Shown here one piece after another: positions 18,749 through 27,070 of a stretch of 35,510 nt of DNA (its first letter is position 1; the number at the start of each line of letters is the position of its first letter). Location of the stretch: contig JAPORR010000044.1 of assembly GCA_026710105.1 (NCBI GenBank), positions 1 through 35,510 of the forward strand, read 5' to 3'. A program made the position numbers and the translations under genes. Under the pieces are notes generated by a model. That model ran no database searches. It saw only the letters and a program-made list of their open reading frames with translations, and had not been told where the DNA came from. Source of the DNA: Alphaproteobacteria bacterium (GTDB lineage Bacteria > Pseudomonadota > Alphaproteobacteria > Bin95).

Positions 18749-19963
18749 ATGACCGCGCCTGCCGGTCGTTTCGTCCGTGATGCGCGTGTTATCGGCCTGA
18801 TCGGCGCCGCCCACATGATGAGCCATATGTTCATGTTCTTGCTGCCCCCGCTTTTCGTGCGGATGCAGGCGGAGCACGGGTTCAGCTATTTCGAACTCGG
18901 CGTGCTGGCGGCCGCATTCCCAGTCGGGACGGCTATCTGCCAGACAGGGGTTGGCTTCGTCGTAGACCGCACAGGCGGGCGGGCACCGCTGATACTGGGC
19001 GTTGCCGTGCTTTCCTGCGCCGTTGCCGGCTTCGGGCTGGTTTCCTCTTTCTGGGCCATGCTGCTGCTTGCGGTTATCGGCGGCGTCGCCAACTCCGTGT
19101 TCCATCCGGCAGACTACGCCATTCTGTCGGCCTCGGTGGCCGAGCACCGCATGGGGCGTGCCTTTTCCGTCCATGCTGTTAGTGGCAATGCGGGCTGGGG
19201 TTTGGCGCTGCTCGGCCCCGACCTTGCCAACGTCACCGGGCTGAATAGCGTCTTCCTAATAGCCGGCGGTATCGGCCTTGCCATGTCCCTCGCGCTGCTG
19301 CTCCAGGCCCGTTACCTGGAAAGCGCCGAGGGCAAGGAAACGCGGCGCCAACAGGGCGGCTCAACCTCAGACGGGATCGCGCTGCTGCTGACGCTCCCGG
19401 TCATACTGCTGTTCCTGTTCCAGGCCTTCCACGCCATGTCGCTCGGCGGTCTACGCACCTTCGGCATTCCGGCGCTACACGAATTGCGCGGTTTCGACGA
19501 TACATTGCTCGCAAAAGCGATGATCGCTTATCTCATCGCGGCCTCGGCTGGCAATCTTGCCGGTGGTTGGTTGGTGGACCGGACCGGGCGCCCGCAGCTT
19601 GTTTTCTTCGGCGCCATCGGTACGGTCTTCCTCGCAGTCAACATCCTCGGGGCCGTGCCGCTGCCGCTTTACGCCATCGTAGCGCTGTTAGTCTGCGCCG
19701 GGATGATGCATGGCGCGATCTTACCGACACGAGATCTGCTCGTGCGTCTCATTTCGCCGCCAGGGCAGATGGGTAAAGTATTCGGCTTCACCTCCACCGG
19801 GCTTTCCATCGGTGGCTTCGCCACGCCGATCATCTGCGGTTGGATCATGGATGCGGGCGATCCGCGCTGGGTCTTCTTCGGCAGCGCGGCCGTCATGCTG
19901 CTGGCTGCAGCCACCTTTGTCGAAACCAGCCGCAATGCCGGCCAGGTGCGAGCAACGGCATGA
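18749..19963 (+). CDS. MFS transporter
   Basis: IGAAHMMSHMFMFLLPPLFVRMQ...FVVDRTGGRAPLILG...GGVANSVFHPADYAILSASV...LPTRDLLVRLISPPGQMGKVFGFTSTGLSIGG; likely start ATG 18749. Confidence 0.92.
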   Translation: MTAPAGRFVRDARVIGLIGAAHMMSHMFMFLLPPLFVRMQAEHGFSYFELGVLAAAFPVGTAICQTGVGFVVDRTGGRAPLILGVAVLSCAVAGFGLVSSFWAMLLLAVIGGVANSVFHPADYAILSASVAEHRMGRAFSVHAVSGNAGWGLALLGPDLANVTGLNSVFLIAGGIGLAMSLALLLQARYLESAEGKETRRQQGGSTSDGIALLLTLPVILLFLFQAFHAMSLGGLRTFGIPALHELRGFDDTLLAKAMIAYLIAASAGNLAGGWLVDRTGRPQLVFFGAIGTVFLAVNILGAVPLPLYAIVALLVCAGMMHGAILPTRDLLVRLISPPGQMGKVFGFTSTGLSIGGFATPIICGWIMDAGDPRWVFFGSAAVMLLAAATFVETSRNAGQVRATA

Positions 19964-20853
19964 AGCAGCTCCCGGTGGGCAACGAACTTTTCCTTGACCA
20001 TGTCGGGTATTTCCTTGCCGACCTCGAAGGCGCGGCCGCCCGGTTCCAGCGGCTCGGTTTTACTGTGTCACCGGTCAATATCCATTATGATGACACGGGC
20101 AGCGGACTTGTGCGGGCCGGCACTGCCAACCGGCTGATCGTGTTCGAGGCGGGCTATATCGAGGCGCTTGGGCAGATTGCCGACACGCCGCTCGGCGCGG
20201 AGCTTGCCGCCGGTGTCGCGCGCTATGAGGGGTTGCATCTGCTGGCGCTCGCGCATGAACGGGTCGAAGACCACGATGCGGGTGGCACTGAGATGCGGCC
20301 GACTGTCTTCCTGCGCCGCCCGCTGGAGGACGCGCGCATCGTCCGTGCCACCGTGCGACGGGCGACGGCCGAAGCCATGCCGGAAGGGCGAGTACAGCTC
20401 CTGACCCACGAGACACCGGAACTGATATGGCTGCCGGGCATGGACCACCATGCCAACGCAGCGCGGGCGCTTACAGGTTTTCTGCAGATCGTCACTGACC
20501 CGGAAGAGGCCGCCGCCCGCTATGCGCGCTTCGTCGGCCGGCCGGCGCGTAAGCGGGGGCCGGTATACGAGATCATACTGGACCGGGGATGCATCGCGCT
20601 CGCAGGCCCGGATGCGCTTGGCGCGTTGCTGTTGGGCGCTGCTTATCTGCTGCCGCCTTTCGGTGCCGCCTTGGCCATCGAAAGTGCCGACCTCGACTGC
20701 ACCCGTGCCACACTCTCGCAAGCCGGTATTGCCTGCCATGAGCGGCCGGACCGCCTGCTGGTGCCGCCATGCGACGGACTGGGCGCCTGGATCGACTTCC
20801 ACCGCGCCGGCGCGCCACCACTGTGGGCTGCGCGGTGGGCATCAGCGCGGTAA
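19960..20853 (+). CDS. VOC (glyoxalase-like) family protein
   Basis: MKQLPVGNELFLDHVGYFLADLEGAAARFQRLGFTVSPVNIHYDDTGSGLVRAGTANRLIVFEAGYIEAL: N-terminal VOC/glyoxalase-like module; ATGA overlap with upstream MFS. Confidence 0.82.
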   Translation: MKQLPVGNELFLDHVGYFLADLEGAAARFQRLGFTVSPVNIHYDDTGSGLVRAGTANRLIVFEAGYIEALGQIADTPLGAELAAGVARYEGLHLLALAHERVEDHDAGGTEMRPTVFLRRPLEDARIVRATVRRATAEAMPEGRVQLLTHETPELIWLPGMDHHANAARALTGFLQIVTDPEEAAARYARFVGRPARKRGPVYEIILDRGCIALAGPDALGALLLGAAYLLPPFGAALAIESADLDCTRATLSQAGIACHERPDRLLVPPCDGLGAWIDFHRAGAPPLWAARWASAR

Positions 20854-20937
20854 TCGCAGTTTTCCGCGCTCCTGTCCTGCGCCCCGGTAAGGGTATATAC
20901 GCGGGTGCCCGCTTGCCCTATATCCGCGGGCTGATGA

Positions 20938-22329
20938 TTGAAGATCCGTGATCGAACGGAGATACTTCCTGTGACCCTTACAATCCACAACACGATGGCG
21001 CGCGCCAAGGAGCTTTTCGAACCGCTCGATCCGGAGCATGTGCGCCTCTATGTGTGCGGACCGACGGTCTATGATCTCGCGCATATCGGCAATGCGCGTC
21101 CCGTGGTCGTCTTCGATGTGCTCTACCGCCTGCTGAAGCGGCTCTATCCGCGCGTCACCTATGTGCGCAACATCACCGATGTAGACGACAAGATAAACGC
21201 CCGCGCGAAGGAGACGGGCGAGCCGATCGAACATATCACGGCGCGGACGACCGAGGCCTTCCACGCTGACATGGCTGCGCTCGGCGCGCTGGTACCGGAT
21301 ATCGAGCCGCATGCGACCGGGCATATCGTTGAAATGGTCGGGATGATCGAGCGGCTGATTGCGAACGGCCACGCCTATGAGGCCGATGGGCATGTGCTCT
21401 TCCATGTACCCTCCATGCCGGACTATGGGCGGCTCTCGCGTCACTCCCGCGAGGAATTGATCGCCGGCGCGCGCGTCGATGTGGCGCCATATAAGCGCGA
21501 CCCAGCGGATTTCGTGCTCTGGAAGCCGAGTGTGGACGACCTGCCCGGCTGGTCGAGTCCTTGGGGTCGGGGCCGTCCCGGCTGGCATATCGAGTGCTCG
21601 GCAATGTCGCGCGCCTATCTGGGAGACGCCTTCGATATTCACGGCGGCGGGGCGGATCTGATCTTCCCGCATCACGAGAACGAGCTGGCCCAGAGCGTCT
21701 GCGCGCATGGGCCGCCCTTCGTGCGCTACTGGATGCATAACGGCTATCTGATCGTTAAGGGCGATAAGATGTCGAAATCGCTCGGCAATGTGCTGACTGT
21801 GCGCGAATTGCTGGCGGAGGTGCCGGGGGAAGCGGTGCGCTTTGCCTTGCTGCAGGCGCATTACCGTGCGCCGCTCGAATTCGGCCAGGACACGCTGGCG
21901 GAGGCAAAGAGCGGACTCGACCGGCTATATCGCGCCTTGCGGGATGCAGGCAGTGGGGTGCCGGGCGAACCGCCCTCGGCCGTGATGGACGCACTGCTCG
22001 ACGATCTGAACACGCCGGCCGCCATCGCTGGCATGCACGAGACCGCAACAGCGCTCAACCGGGCGGAAGATACGGAGGAAAGGGCAGCACTGGCGGGCGC
22101 GCTGCTGGGCGCGGGAGAATTGCTAGGGTTGCTGCGGACGGACCCAACAGCTTGGCTGCATGGCGAGGGCGATGACGCCAAGGAGATCGAGGTGCTGGTG
22201 GCAGCACGCGTCGCGGCACGCCGGTCACGGGATTTCGCGCGGGCGGACGCGATCCGCGACGAACTGGCCGCGCGCGGCATTGCGCTTGAGGACGGGCCCG
22301 GTGGCACTGCTTGGCGGCGCGCGGGCTAA
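20938..22329 (+). CDS. cysS: Cysteinyl-tRNA synthetase
   Basis: [52 protein letters not shown]...[39 protein letters not shown]...[10 protein letters not shown]. The start may be a GTG at about 20971. Confidence 0.98.
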   Translation: MKIRDRTEILPVTLTIHNTMARAKELFEPLDPEHVRLYVCGPTVYDLAHIGNARPVVVFDVLYRLLKRLYPRVTYVRNITDVDDKINARAKETGEPIEHITARTTEAFHADMAALGALVPDIEPHATGHIVEMVGMIERLIANGHAYEADGHVLFHVPSMPDYGRLSRHSREELIAGARVDVAPYKRDPADFVLWKPSVDDLPGWSSPWGRGRPGWHIECSAMSRAYLGDAFDIHGGGADLIFPHHENELAQSVCAHGPPFVRYWMHNGYLIVKGDKMSKSLGNVLTVRELLAEVPGEAVRFALLQAHYRAPLEFGQDTLAEAKSGLDRLYRALRDAGSGVPGEPPSAVMDALLDDLNTPAAIAGMHETATALNRAEDTEERAALAGALLGAGELLGLLRTDPTAWLHGEGDDAKEIEVLVAARVAARRSRDFARADAIRDELAARGIALEDGPGGTAWRRAG

Positions 22330-22335
22330 AGAAGA

Positions 22336-23010
22336 ATGATGCAATTCCGGCTGCATGACGATGCGGGCGCGAGAGATGTCAAGGTCCCGGTCTCTGTCAT
22401 CGTTATTGTCGGTTGGTCAGGGCGCGACCGGACGGCGGTGGACGCGCATATCAGGGAGCTGGAGCAAATCGGCGTCGCGCCGCCGTCTCAGACGCCGCTC
22501 TACTACCGGGTCGGTGCGTCGCTGGCGACGCAGGACGAACGCATTCAGGTGCTGGGCGAGGGCAGCTCCGGTGAGGCGGAGGCGGTGCTGATCGGCTCGG
22601 CCGCCTACGGCATGTTGGTGGCCATTGGCTCTGACCACACTGACCGCGCTTTCGAGGCGCAATCTGTCGCCATTTCCAAGCAGATGTGCCCAAAGCCACT
22701 CGGCCGCGATGTCTGGCGTTACGCTGACATCGCCGAGCGGTGGGACACGCTCAGGCTCGAAAGCGACATGGACGGCGAGCCCTACCAGCGCGGCACGATG
22801 GCGGCGGTGCAGGATCCGATCGCCCTGGTGGCCGACTATTTCCAAGGCTACAAGGCGGTACCACCGGAATTCGCCATGTTTCTCGGCACCGTCCCCGCGC
22901 TTGGCGGTGTGTGTGCCGGCAAGACCTTCAGTGCCCGCCTCGCCGATGATAAGACAGGCCGCGCCCTCACTCTTGACTACGAAACGGTGACGCTGCCGAT
23001 CGTTTCGTGA
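22336..23010 (+). CDS. DUF2848 family protein
   Basis: Recognised family pattern: VIVGWSGRDRTAVDAHIRELEQIGVAPPSQTPLYYRVGASLATQDERIQVLGEGSSGEAEAVLIGS...GSDHTDRAFEAQSVAISKQMCPKPLGRDVWRYADIAERWDTLRLES. Family assignment is from memory. Confidence 0.82.
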   Translation: MMQFRLHDDAGARDVKVPVSVIVIVGWSGRDRTAVDAHIRELEQIGVAPPSQTPLYYRVGASLATQDERIQVLGEGSSGEAEAVLIGSAAYGMLVAIGSDHTDRAFEAQSVAISKQMCPKPLGRDVWRYADIAERWDTLRLESDMDGEPYQRGTMAAVQDPIALVADYFQGYKAVPPEFAMFLGTVPALGGVCAGKTFSARLADDKTGRALTLDYETVTLPIVS

Positions 23011-23023
23011 GCCCGCTCTTCGT

Positions 23024-24220
23024 TCAAGCAGCGACGCCGTGGGCGCGAAAGTAGGCGATCTCCTCTGCGTCGTAGCCGAAGGCAGCCAGTACCTCGTCGG
23101 TATGCTGGCCGAGCAGCGGGGCGGCCGTGGGTGCTGCGGTCGGAGTAGCGGACAGACGAACCGGGGACGCCACGACCTCGAACCGGCCGGCTTTCGGGTG
23201 GTCCACGAGCTGCACCATGCTGCGGGCGCGTACTTCCGGTGCAGCCAGCGCCTCCGAGATGCTGCGGACTGCGCCTGCGGGTACTCCGGCCGCGCGGAAC
23301 CGCGCCATCCAGCCGGCACGGCTGTCAGTCGCAAAGATCTCCGCAAGCAGCACGCGGTTCGACTCGCGGTTGGCGAGGCGGGCGGCGTTGTCGCGGAAAT
23401 CTGGGTGGTCAAGCAGGTCCGGCCGTGCGATGACATCACGGCAGAACCGTTCCCATTGGCGGTCATTGCCGATAACAAGATAGAGCGCTCCGTCGGCGGT
23501 CTCGACCACCCCGAACGGCTCCAGGAACGGGTGGTCGTTGCCGTAGCGGCCTGTGTCGCGCCCAGTGACGAGTGTCACTTGAGCCTGATTGGCGAGCGAG
23601 GCGACGGCACCGTCGAGCAGTGCGATGTCGATGGCCTGGCCCCGACCGGTGCGTTCGCGATGGTAGAGCGCTGCGAGAATACCCTGCAATGCGTTGTATC
23701 CGCTGAAAATATCGGCATAGGAAATGCCCGTACGCAGCGGCCCGCCATTCACCTCGCCGGTGATCGCCATCATACCGCCTTCGGCCTGTGCCACCGGGTC
23801 GTAGCCCGCGACTTCCCTGAGCGGACTGTCATGGCCATAGCCAGAGATTGAGCAATAGATGAGACCGGGATTGGTGCCGCGTAGGCTCTCGAAGTCGAGC
23901 CCGAGCCGCGCCATGACGCCGGGCCGAAAGTTCTCGACCAAGATATCGGCGCGCGCCGCCATTCGCTTCGCTACATCCTGGCCCTCGGGTGTGGCGATAT
24001 TAAGCGCGAGGCTCTTTTTGTTGCGGTTGGCGAAGACGAAATAGGTGCTCTCACCGGCCAGTTCCTTGCGCATATCGAACCGGCGCGTGTCGTCGCCGCC
24101 TTCCGGGTTCTCGACCTTGATGACCTCGGCACCCAGATCGGCGAGCGCCAGCGTGCACCAGGGGCCAGCAAGCACGCGCGTGAAGTCCAGCACTGTGACA
24201 CCGGCAAGCGGACCCGCCAT
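23024..24220 (-). CDS. CaiB/BaiF family (class III) CoA-transferase
   Basis: MAGPLAGVTVLDFTRVLAGPWCTLALADLGAEVIKVENPEGGDDTR...DILVENFRPGVMARLGLDFESLRGTNPGLIYCSISGYGHDSPLREVAGYDPVAQAEGGMMAITGE; ATG 24220. Confidence 0.96.
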   Translation of the reverse strand: MAGPLAGVTVLDFTRVLAGPWCTLALADLGAEVIKVENPEGGDDTRRFDMRKELAGESTYFVFANRNKKSLALNIATPEGQDVAKRMAARADILVENFRPGVMARLGLDFESLRGTNPGLIYCSISGYGHDSPLREVAGYDPVAQAEGGMMAITGEVNGGPLRTGISYADIFSGYNALQGILAALYHRERTGRGQAIDIALLDGAVASLANQAQVTLVTGRDTGRYGNDHPFLEPFGVVETADGALYLVIGNDRQWERFCRDVIARPDLLDHPDFRDNAARLANRESNRVLLAEIFATDSRAGWMARFRAAGVPAGAVRSISEALAAPEVRARSMVQLVDHPKAGRFEVVASPVRLSATPTAAPTAAPLLGQHTDEVLAAFGYDAEEIAYFRAHGVAA

Positions 24221-24413
24221 GGAATGATACCCTCCGGTTCTTGGAGAAAGGACACGGCTTGACGACAATCAAAATGACGATAGCGAGTACAAACCGCAGG
24301 AGCAAACATTTTTGTGAAACTCAACTGTGGAAAGTAATATCCAATATGCCTCGGAAATATCTTCATCCTTTATGTGAAACTCTAGATTCCACATACAAGC
24401 CAATCAGAGTTAG

Positions 24414-24531
24414 TAGGCTTCTGAAAACTGCTGGTATAAGATGATGATTCTATTTCATTCTGAACTCGATTCCCATTCGTTCTCGCTTTCTTTCGGAGCA
24501 AGATTCAAACATTTGAGTTTTCAGAAGCCTG
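24414..24531. mobile_element. Putative MITE-like element (about 118 bp)
   Basis: 15-bp perfect terminal inverted repeat AGGCTTCTGAAAACT (24415-24429) / AGTTTTCAGAAGCCT (24516-24530), with GTTAG/TTAG present just outside both ends (a possible target duplication). Confidence 0.5.
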
Positions 24532-24700
24532 TTAGAGTGAAGCTAACTTATTCACCAAGGTGACGTCGCTTGGCCTGAAATTCCCTTGTTCTTGGCTTGA
24601 ACGTCTGATGAAGGCCACCGAATTCCGGAATCGACCCCCGAAACTGCCGTGTCTCGTTTCCCGGATTGTAACGCTCCAGATCAAAGTGCCTGCGAACAAG

Positions 24701-25050
24701 TCAACACTTATGGGGGGAGAAGCCGATCGCCTTCAACATCTTGTTTGTGCTTCCACCATCCTTGCTAAAGGCTTTACTGCCATTGGCATCGTAGGCATTG
24801 ACGTCAACTCTGGCCTCAATCAGAACGACGAGTGTTTTACGGCTCTTGAGAAAAAAGCTATGTGATTGATTCTGCTCTGACTGTCCAACAAAATCACACT
24901 CTCTGCACGTCAGAAAGTCCCCACTTTTGCTTTCGCAACAGGGCCCACACCGCGCGGGGATGGGTGCTACTAAAGTTTCAGGCCTTGATGTCCGCTCCGG
25001 CATCGATCAGGGCGGCGACAAGTCCAGCATTGTTGTTATGGTTGGTCGTT
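24701..25050 (-). pseudogene. Degraded ankyrin-repeat protein fragments
   Basis: Reverse-strand translation gives TNHNNNAGLVAALIDAGADIKA* (stop at 24978-24980), then in a broken frame KTLVVLIEARVDVNAYDANGSKAF. Both resemble ankyrin repeat helices/loops (VxxLIxAGADxxA). Confidence 0.6.
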
Positions 25051-25055
25051 TTTAT

Positions 25056-25132
25056 TGGCGACCCCGGCAGGACTCGAACCTGCGACCTACGGATTAGGAA
25101 TCCGTCGCTCTATCCGACTGAGCTACGGGGCC
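25056..25132 (-). tRNA. tRNA-Arg (anticodon CCT)
   Basis: Reverse complement GGCCCCGTAGCTCAGTCGGATAGAGCGACGGATTCCTAATCCGTAGGTCGCAGGTTCGAGTCCTGCCGGGGTCGCCA folds as a cloverleaf; anticodon stem ACGGA/TCCGT with loop TTCCTAA; CCA is encoded. Confidence 0.97.
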
Positions 25133-25309
25133 GTTCCTTCCGCTTGGTAGAAAACCGGGCGGCACCGGTCAAGCCCGCGGGCCAGGGACGACCGCACTGG
25201 CTTCCCCAGCTCAGGCGCAGGAGACTGCCGCATTTCCGGCATGGCGTCAGCGCCCGGCTGCGGCAACAATCCGGTTTCTCCTAACCGGCAGTCGTGAAAG
25301 GGTCCGCGC

Positions 25310-26221
25310 ATGGGCGCATTTCTTGATGTGGCACTACCAGCCTTCCTGCTGGTGCTTGCCGGGGCGGTGGCGGCACGGGCTGGCTGGATCGACGAGGCAG
25401 GCGGCAAGGGGCTGAATGGCTTCGTCTATTACCTAGCCGTGCCGGCCGCGCTGTTTCGGGCGGCGTCGGAGGGCGCATTGCTCCAGAGCCTCGACTGGCG
25501 ACTGGTTGCGGCCTATTTCGGCCCGACGCTGGTGCTGCTGGTGGTGGTCGAGGCACTCGGCCGCCGCACGCCGGTAGAAGAGCGCGCTCTTGCCGGCATG
25601 GGCGCCATCTTCTCCAACAATGTTTTTCTCGGCATGCCGGTGATTGTGGCGCATATGGGTGGGGCGGCCGCCGGCCCGATGACAGTAATCATCGCACTCA
25701 CCACCTTGTTGTTTATCAGCCTGCCCGTGCTGCGGATCGAGATGGCGCGAGGCTCCCGAGGAGCGCTGGCAGCGGCAATGGGCCGTGTGCTTGCTAATCC
25801 GCTGCTGGTTGCGATCGCGCTCGGCACGCTCCAAGCCCTGCTACCCTGGCGTCTGCCGGACCCTGTCGCTGCGGCTGTGGATTTTCTTGCCGCGGCCTCG
25901 TCGCCGGCGGCGCTGGTGGGACTCGGCGCGGCGCTGGCAGGATACCGGATTGCCGGTGACCTGCGCGACAGCGCGGCCTTGTGTGCGTTCAAGCTGCTCG
26001 TCCATCCCGCCATGGTATGGCTTGCGGCAGGCGCGATCGGGCTCGGTGCGTTCGAGACGGCGATCGCCGTACTGGCGGCGGCGATGCCGGTCGGCGCCAA
26101 TGTTTTCATCCTGGCGCAGCATTACGGCATATATGAGCGTCGTGCCTCCGCCGCGGTGGCGCTCTCAACGCTGGCTGCCATGCCGCTTACCGCCCTGTTG
26201 ATGACGGTCTTCCAGCCGTAG
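25310..26221 (+). CDS. AEC family (auxin efflux carrier-like) transporter
   Basis: FLDVALPAFLLVLAGAVAARAGWIDEAGGKGLNGFVYYLAVPAALFRAAS...GAIFSNNVFLGMPVI...PVGANVFILAQHYGIYERRASAAVALSTLAAMPLTALLM. Confidence 0.93.
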   Translation: MGAFLDVALPAFLLVLAGAVAARAGWIDEAGGKGLNGFVYYLAVPAALFRAASEGALLQSLDWRLVAAYFGPTLVLLVVVEALGRRTPVEERALAGMGAIFSNNVFLGMPVIVAHMGGAAAGPMTVIIALTTLLFISLPVLRIEMARGSRGALAAAMGRVLANPLLVAIALGTLQALLPWRLPDPVAAAVDFLAAASSPAALVGLGAALAGYRIAGDLRDSAALCAFKLLVHPAMVWLAAGAIGLGAFETAIAVLAAAMPVGANVFILAQHYGIYERRASAAVALSTLAAMPLTALLMTVFQP

Positions 26222-26225
26222 TTGA

Positions 26226-27017
26226 TCAGGCGCGCCAGCGGATAAGCCAAACGCCCGCCATGGTGAGTGCGAAACCAGGCCACAGGGCGGTAGGCAGGTC
26301 CTCGCCGAGGCAGGCCCAGGCAAGAAGTGCGGTCACGCCCGGCACCAGGTAGAAATTGGATGCCGCGCGCCCCGCCTCGCCCTGGCGGAGCATGTAGAGT
26401 AGGAGCACCATCGCGCCCAGAGAGACGCCGAAGGTCAGATAGGCGAGCGCGGCGGCCATGCTGAGTGTCCAGACGGCGTGCGGCGTCTCGAACGCTCCTG
26501 TAAACGCCCATGCGGTTGCTGCCGCAGCTGCAAGCTGCACGGCATTGGCCCCGATGAGCGGCGCGTCGCGGCAGAAGCGTGCATGGTAGAGCGTGCCGGT
26601 GGTGAGCGCCGCGATGGAGGCGACAGCCCAGGCAATGCCGACGGGATGGCCGAGATCGAAGGCGCTGATGCCGGCGACCAGCGCGACACCGCCCGTCCCC
26701 AGTAGGAAGCCTGCCCATTGCCGCCGCCTGAAGCGTTCCCCGAGCAGCGGACCGGCGACCAGCGCCGTGGCGATCGGGTGCAGCGCGCCGATTAGGGCCA
26801 TGGTGGCACCGCGGATTTCCGTCATGGCGAGATAGGCCGCGCCCAGATAACAGGCATTGATGACTGCGCCCGAAAACGCCAGATGGCAGAGCCCCCAAAG
26901 GCCAGGCCTCCAGTTTCGCACGACGAAAACCGCCACGAGCGCCAGTATTGCTGCCGCGAGAGTGAAGCGGATCGCCAGGAAGTAGAACGGGGTGATGTCC
27001 GGCAGTCCAGCCCTCAC
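26226..27017 (-). CDS. DMT superfamily transporter (EamA-like)
   Basis: Two repeats of about five TMs, GAAYLAMTEIRGATMALIGALHPIATALVAGPLLGERFRRRQWAGFLLGTGGVALV...PGVTALLAWACLGEDLPTALWPGFALTMAGVWL. The frame stays open upstream (THFVPLLFVLIWSGAFVAVRAGL), so the true start probably overlaps the neighbouring gene end. Confidence 0.92.
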   Translation of the reverse strand: MRAGLPDITPFYFLAIRFTLAAAILALVAVFVVRNWRPGLWGLCHLAFSGAVINACYLGAAYLAMTEIRGATMALIGALHPIATALVAGPLLGERFRRRQWAGFLLGTGGVALVAGISAFDLGHPVGIAWAVASIAALTTGTLYHARFCRDAPLIGANAVQLAAAAATAWAFTGAFETPHAVWTLSMAAALAYLTFGVSLGAMVLLLYMLRQGEAGRAASNFYLVPGVTALLAWACLGEDLPTALWPGFALTMAGVWLIRWRA

Positions 27018-27070
27018 CGCGACGAAGGCGCCGCTCCAGATGAGGACGAAGAGGAGCGGAACGAAGTGGG

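Noticed and set aside
20842-21861. 339-aa minus-strand ORF
   Set aside because: Antisense to cysS, which has unmistakable motifs on the plus strand.
22417-23478. 353-aa minus-strand ORF
   Set aside because: Antisense to the DUF2848 gene and out of frame with the CoA-transferase; shadow ORF.
24560-24865. 101-aa plus-strand ORF in the low-GC segment
   Set aside because: No family resemblance, and the minus strand carries the ankyrin-like signal; treated as fortuitous.
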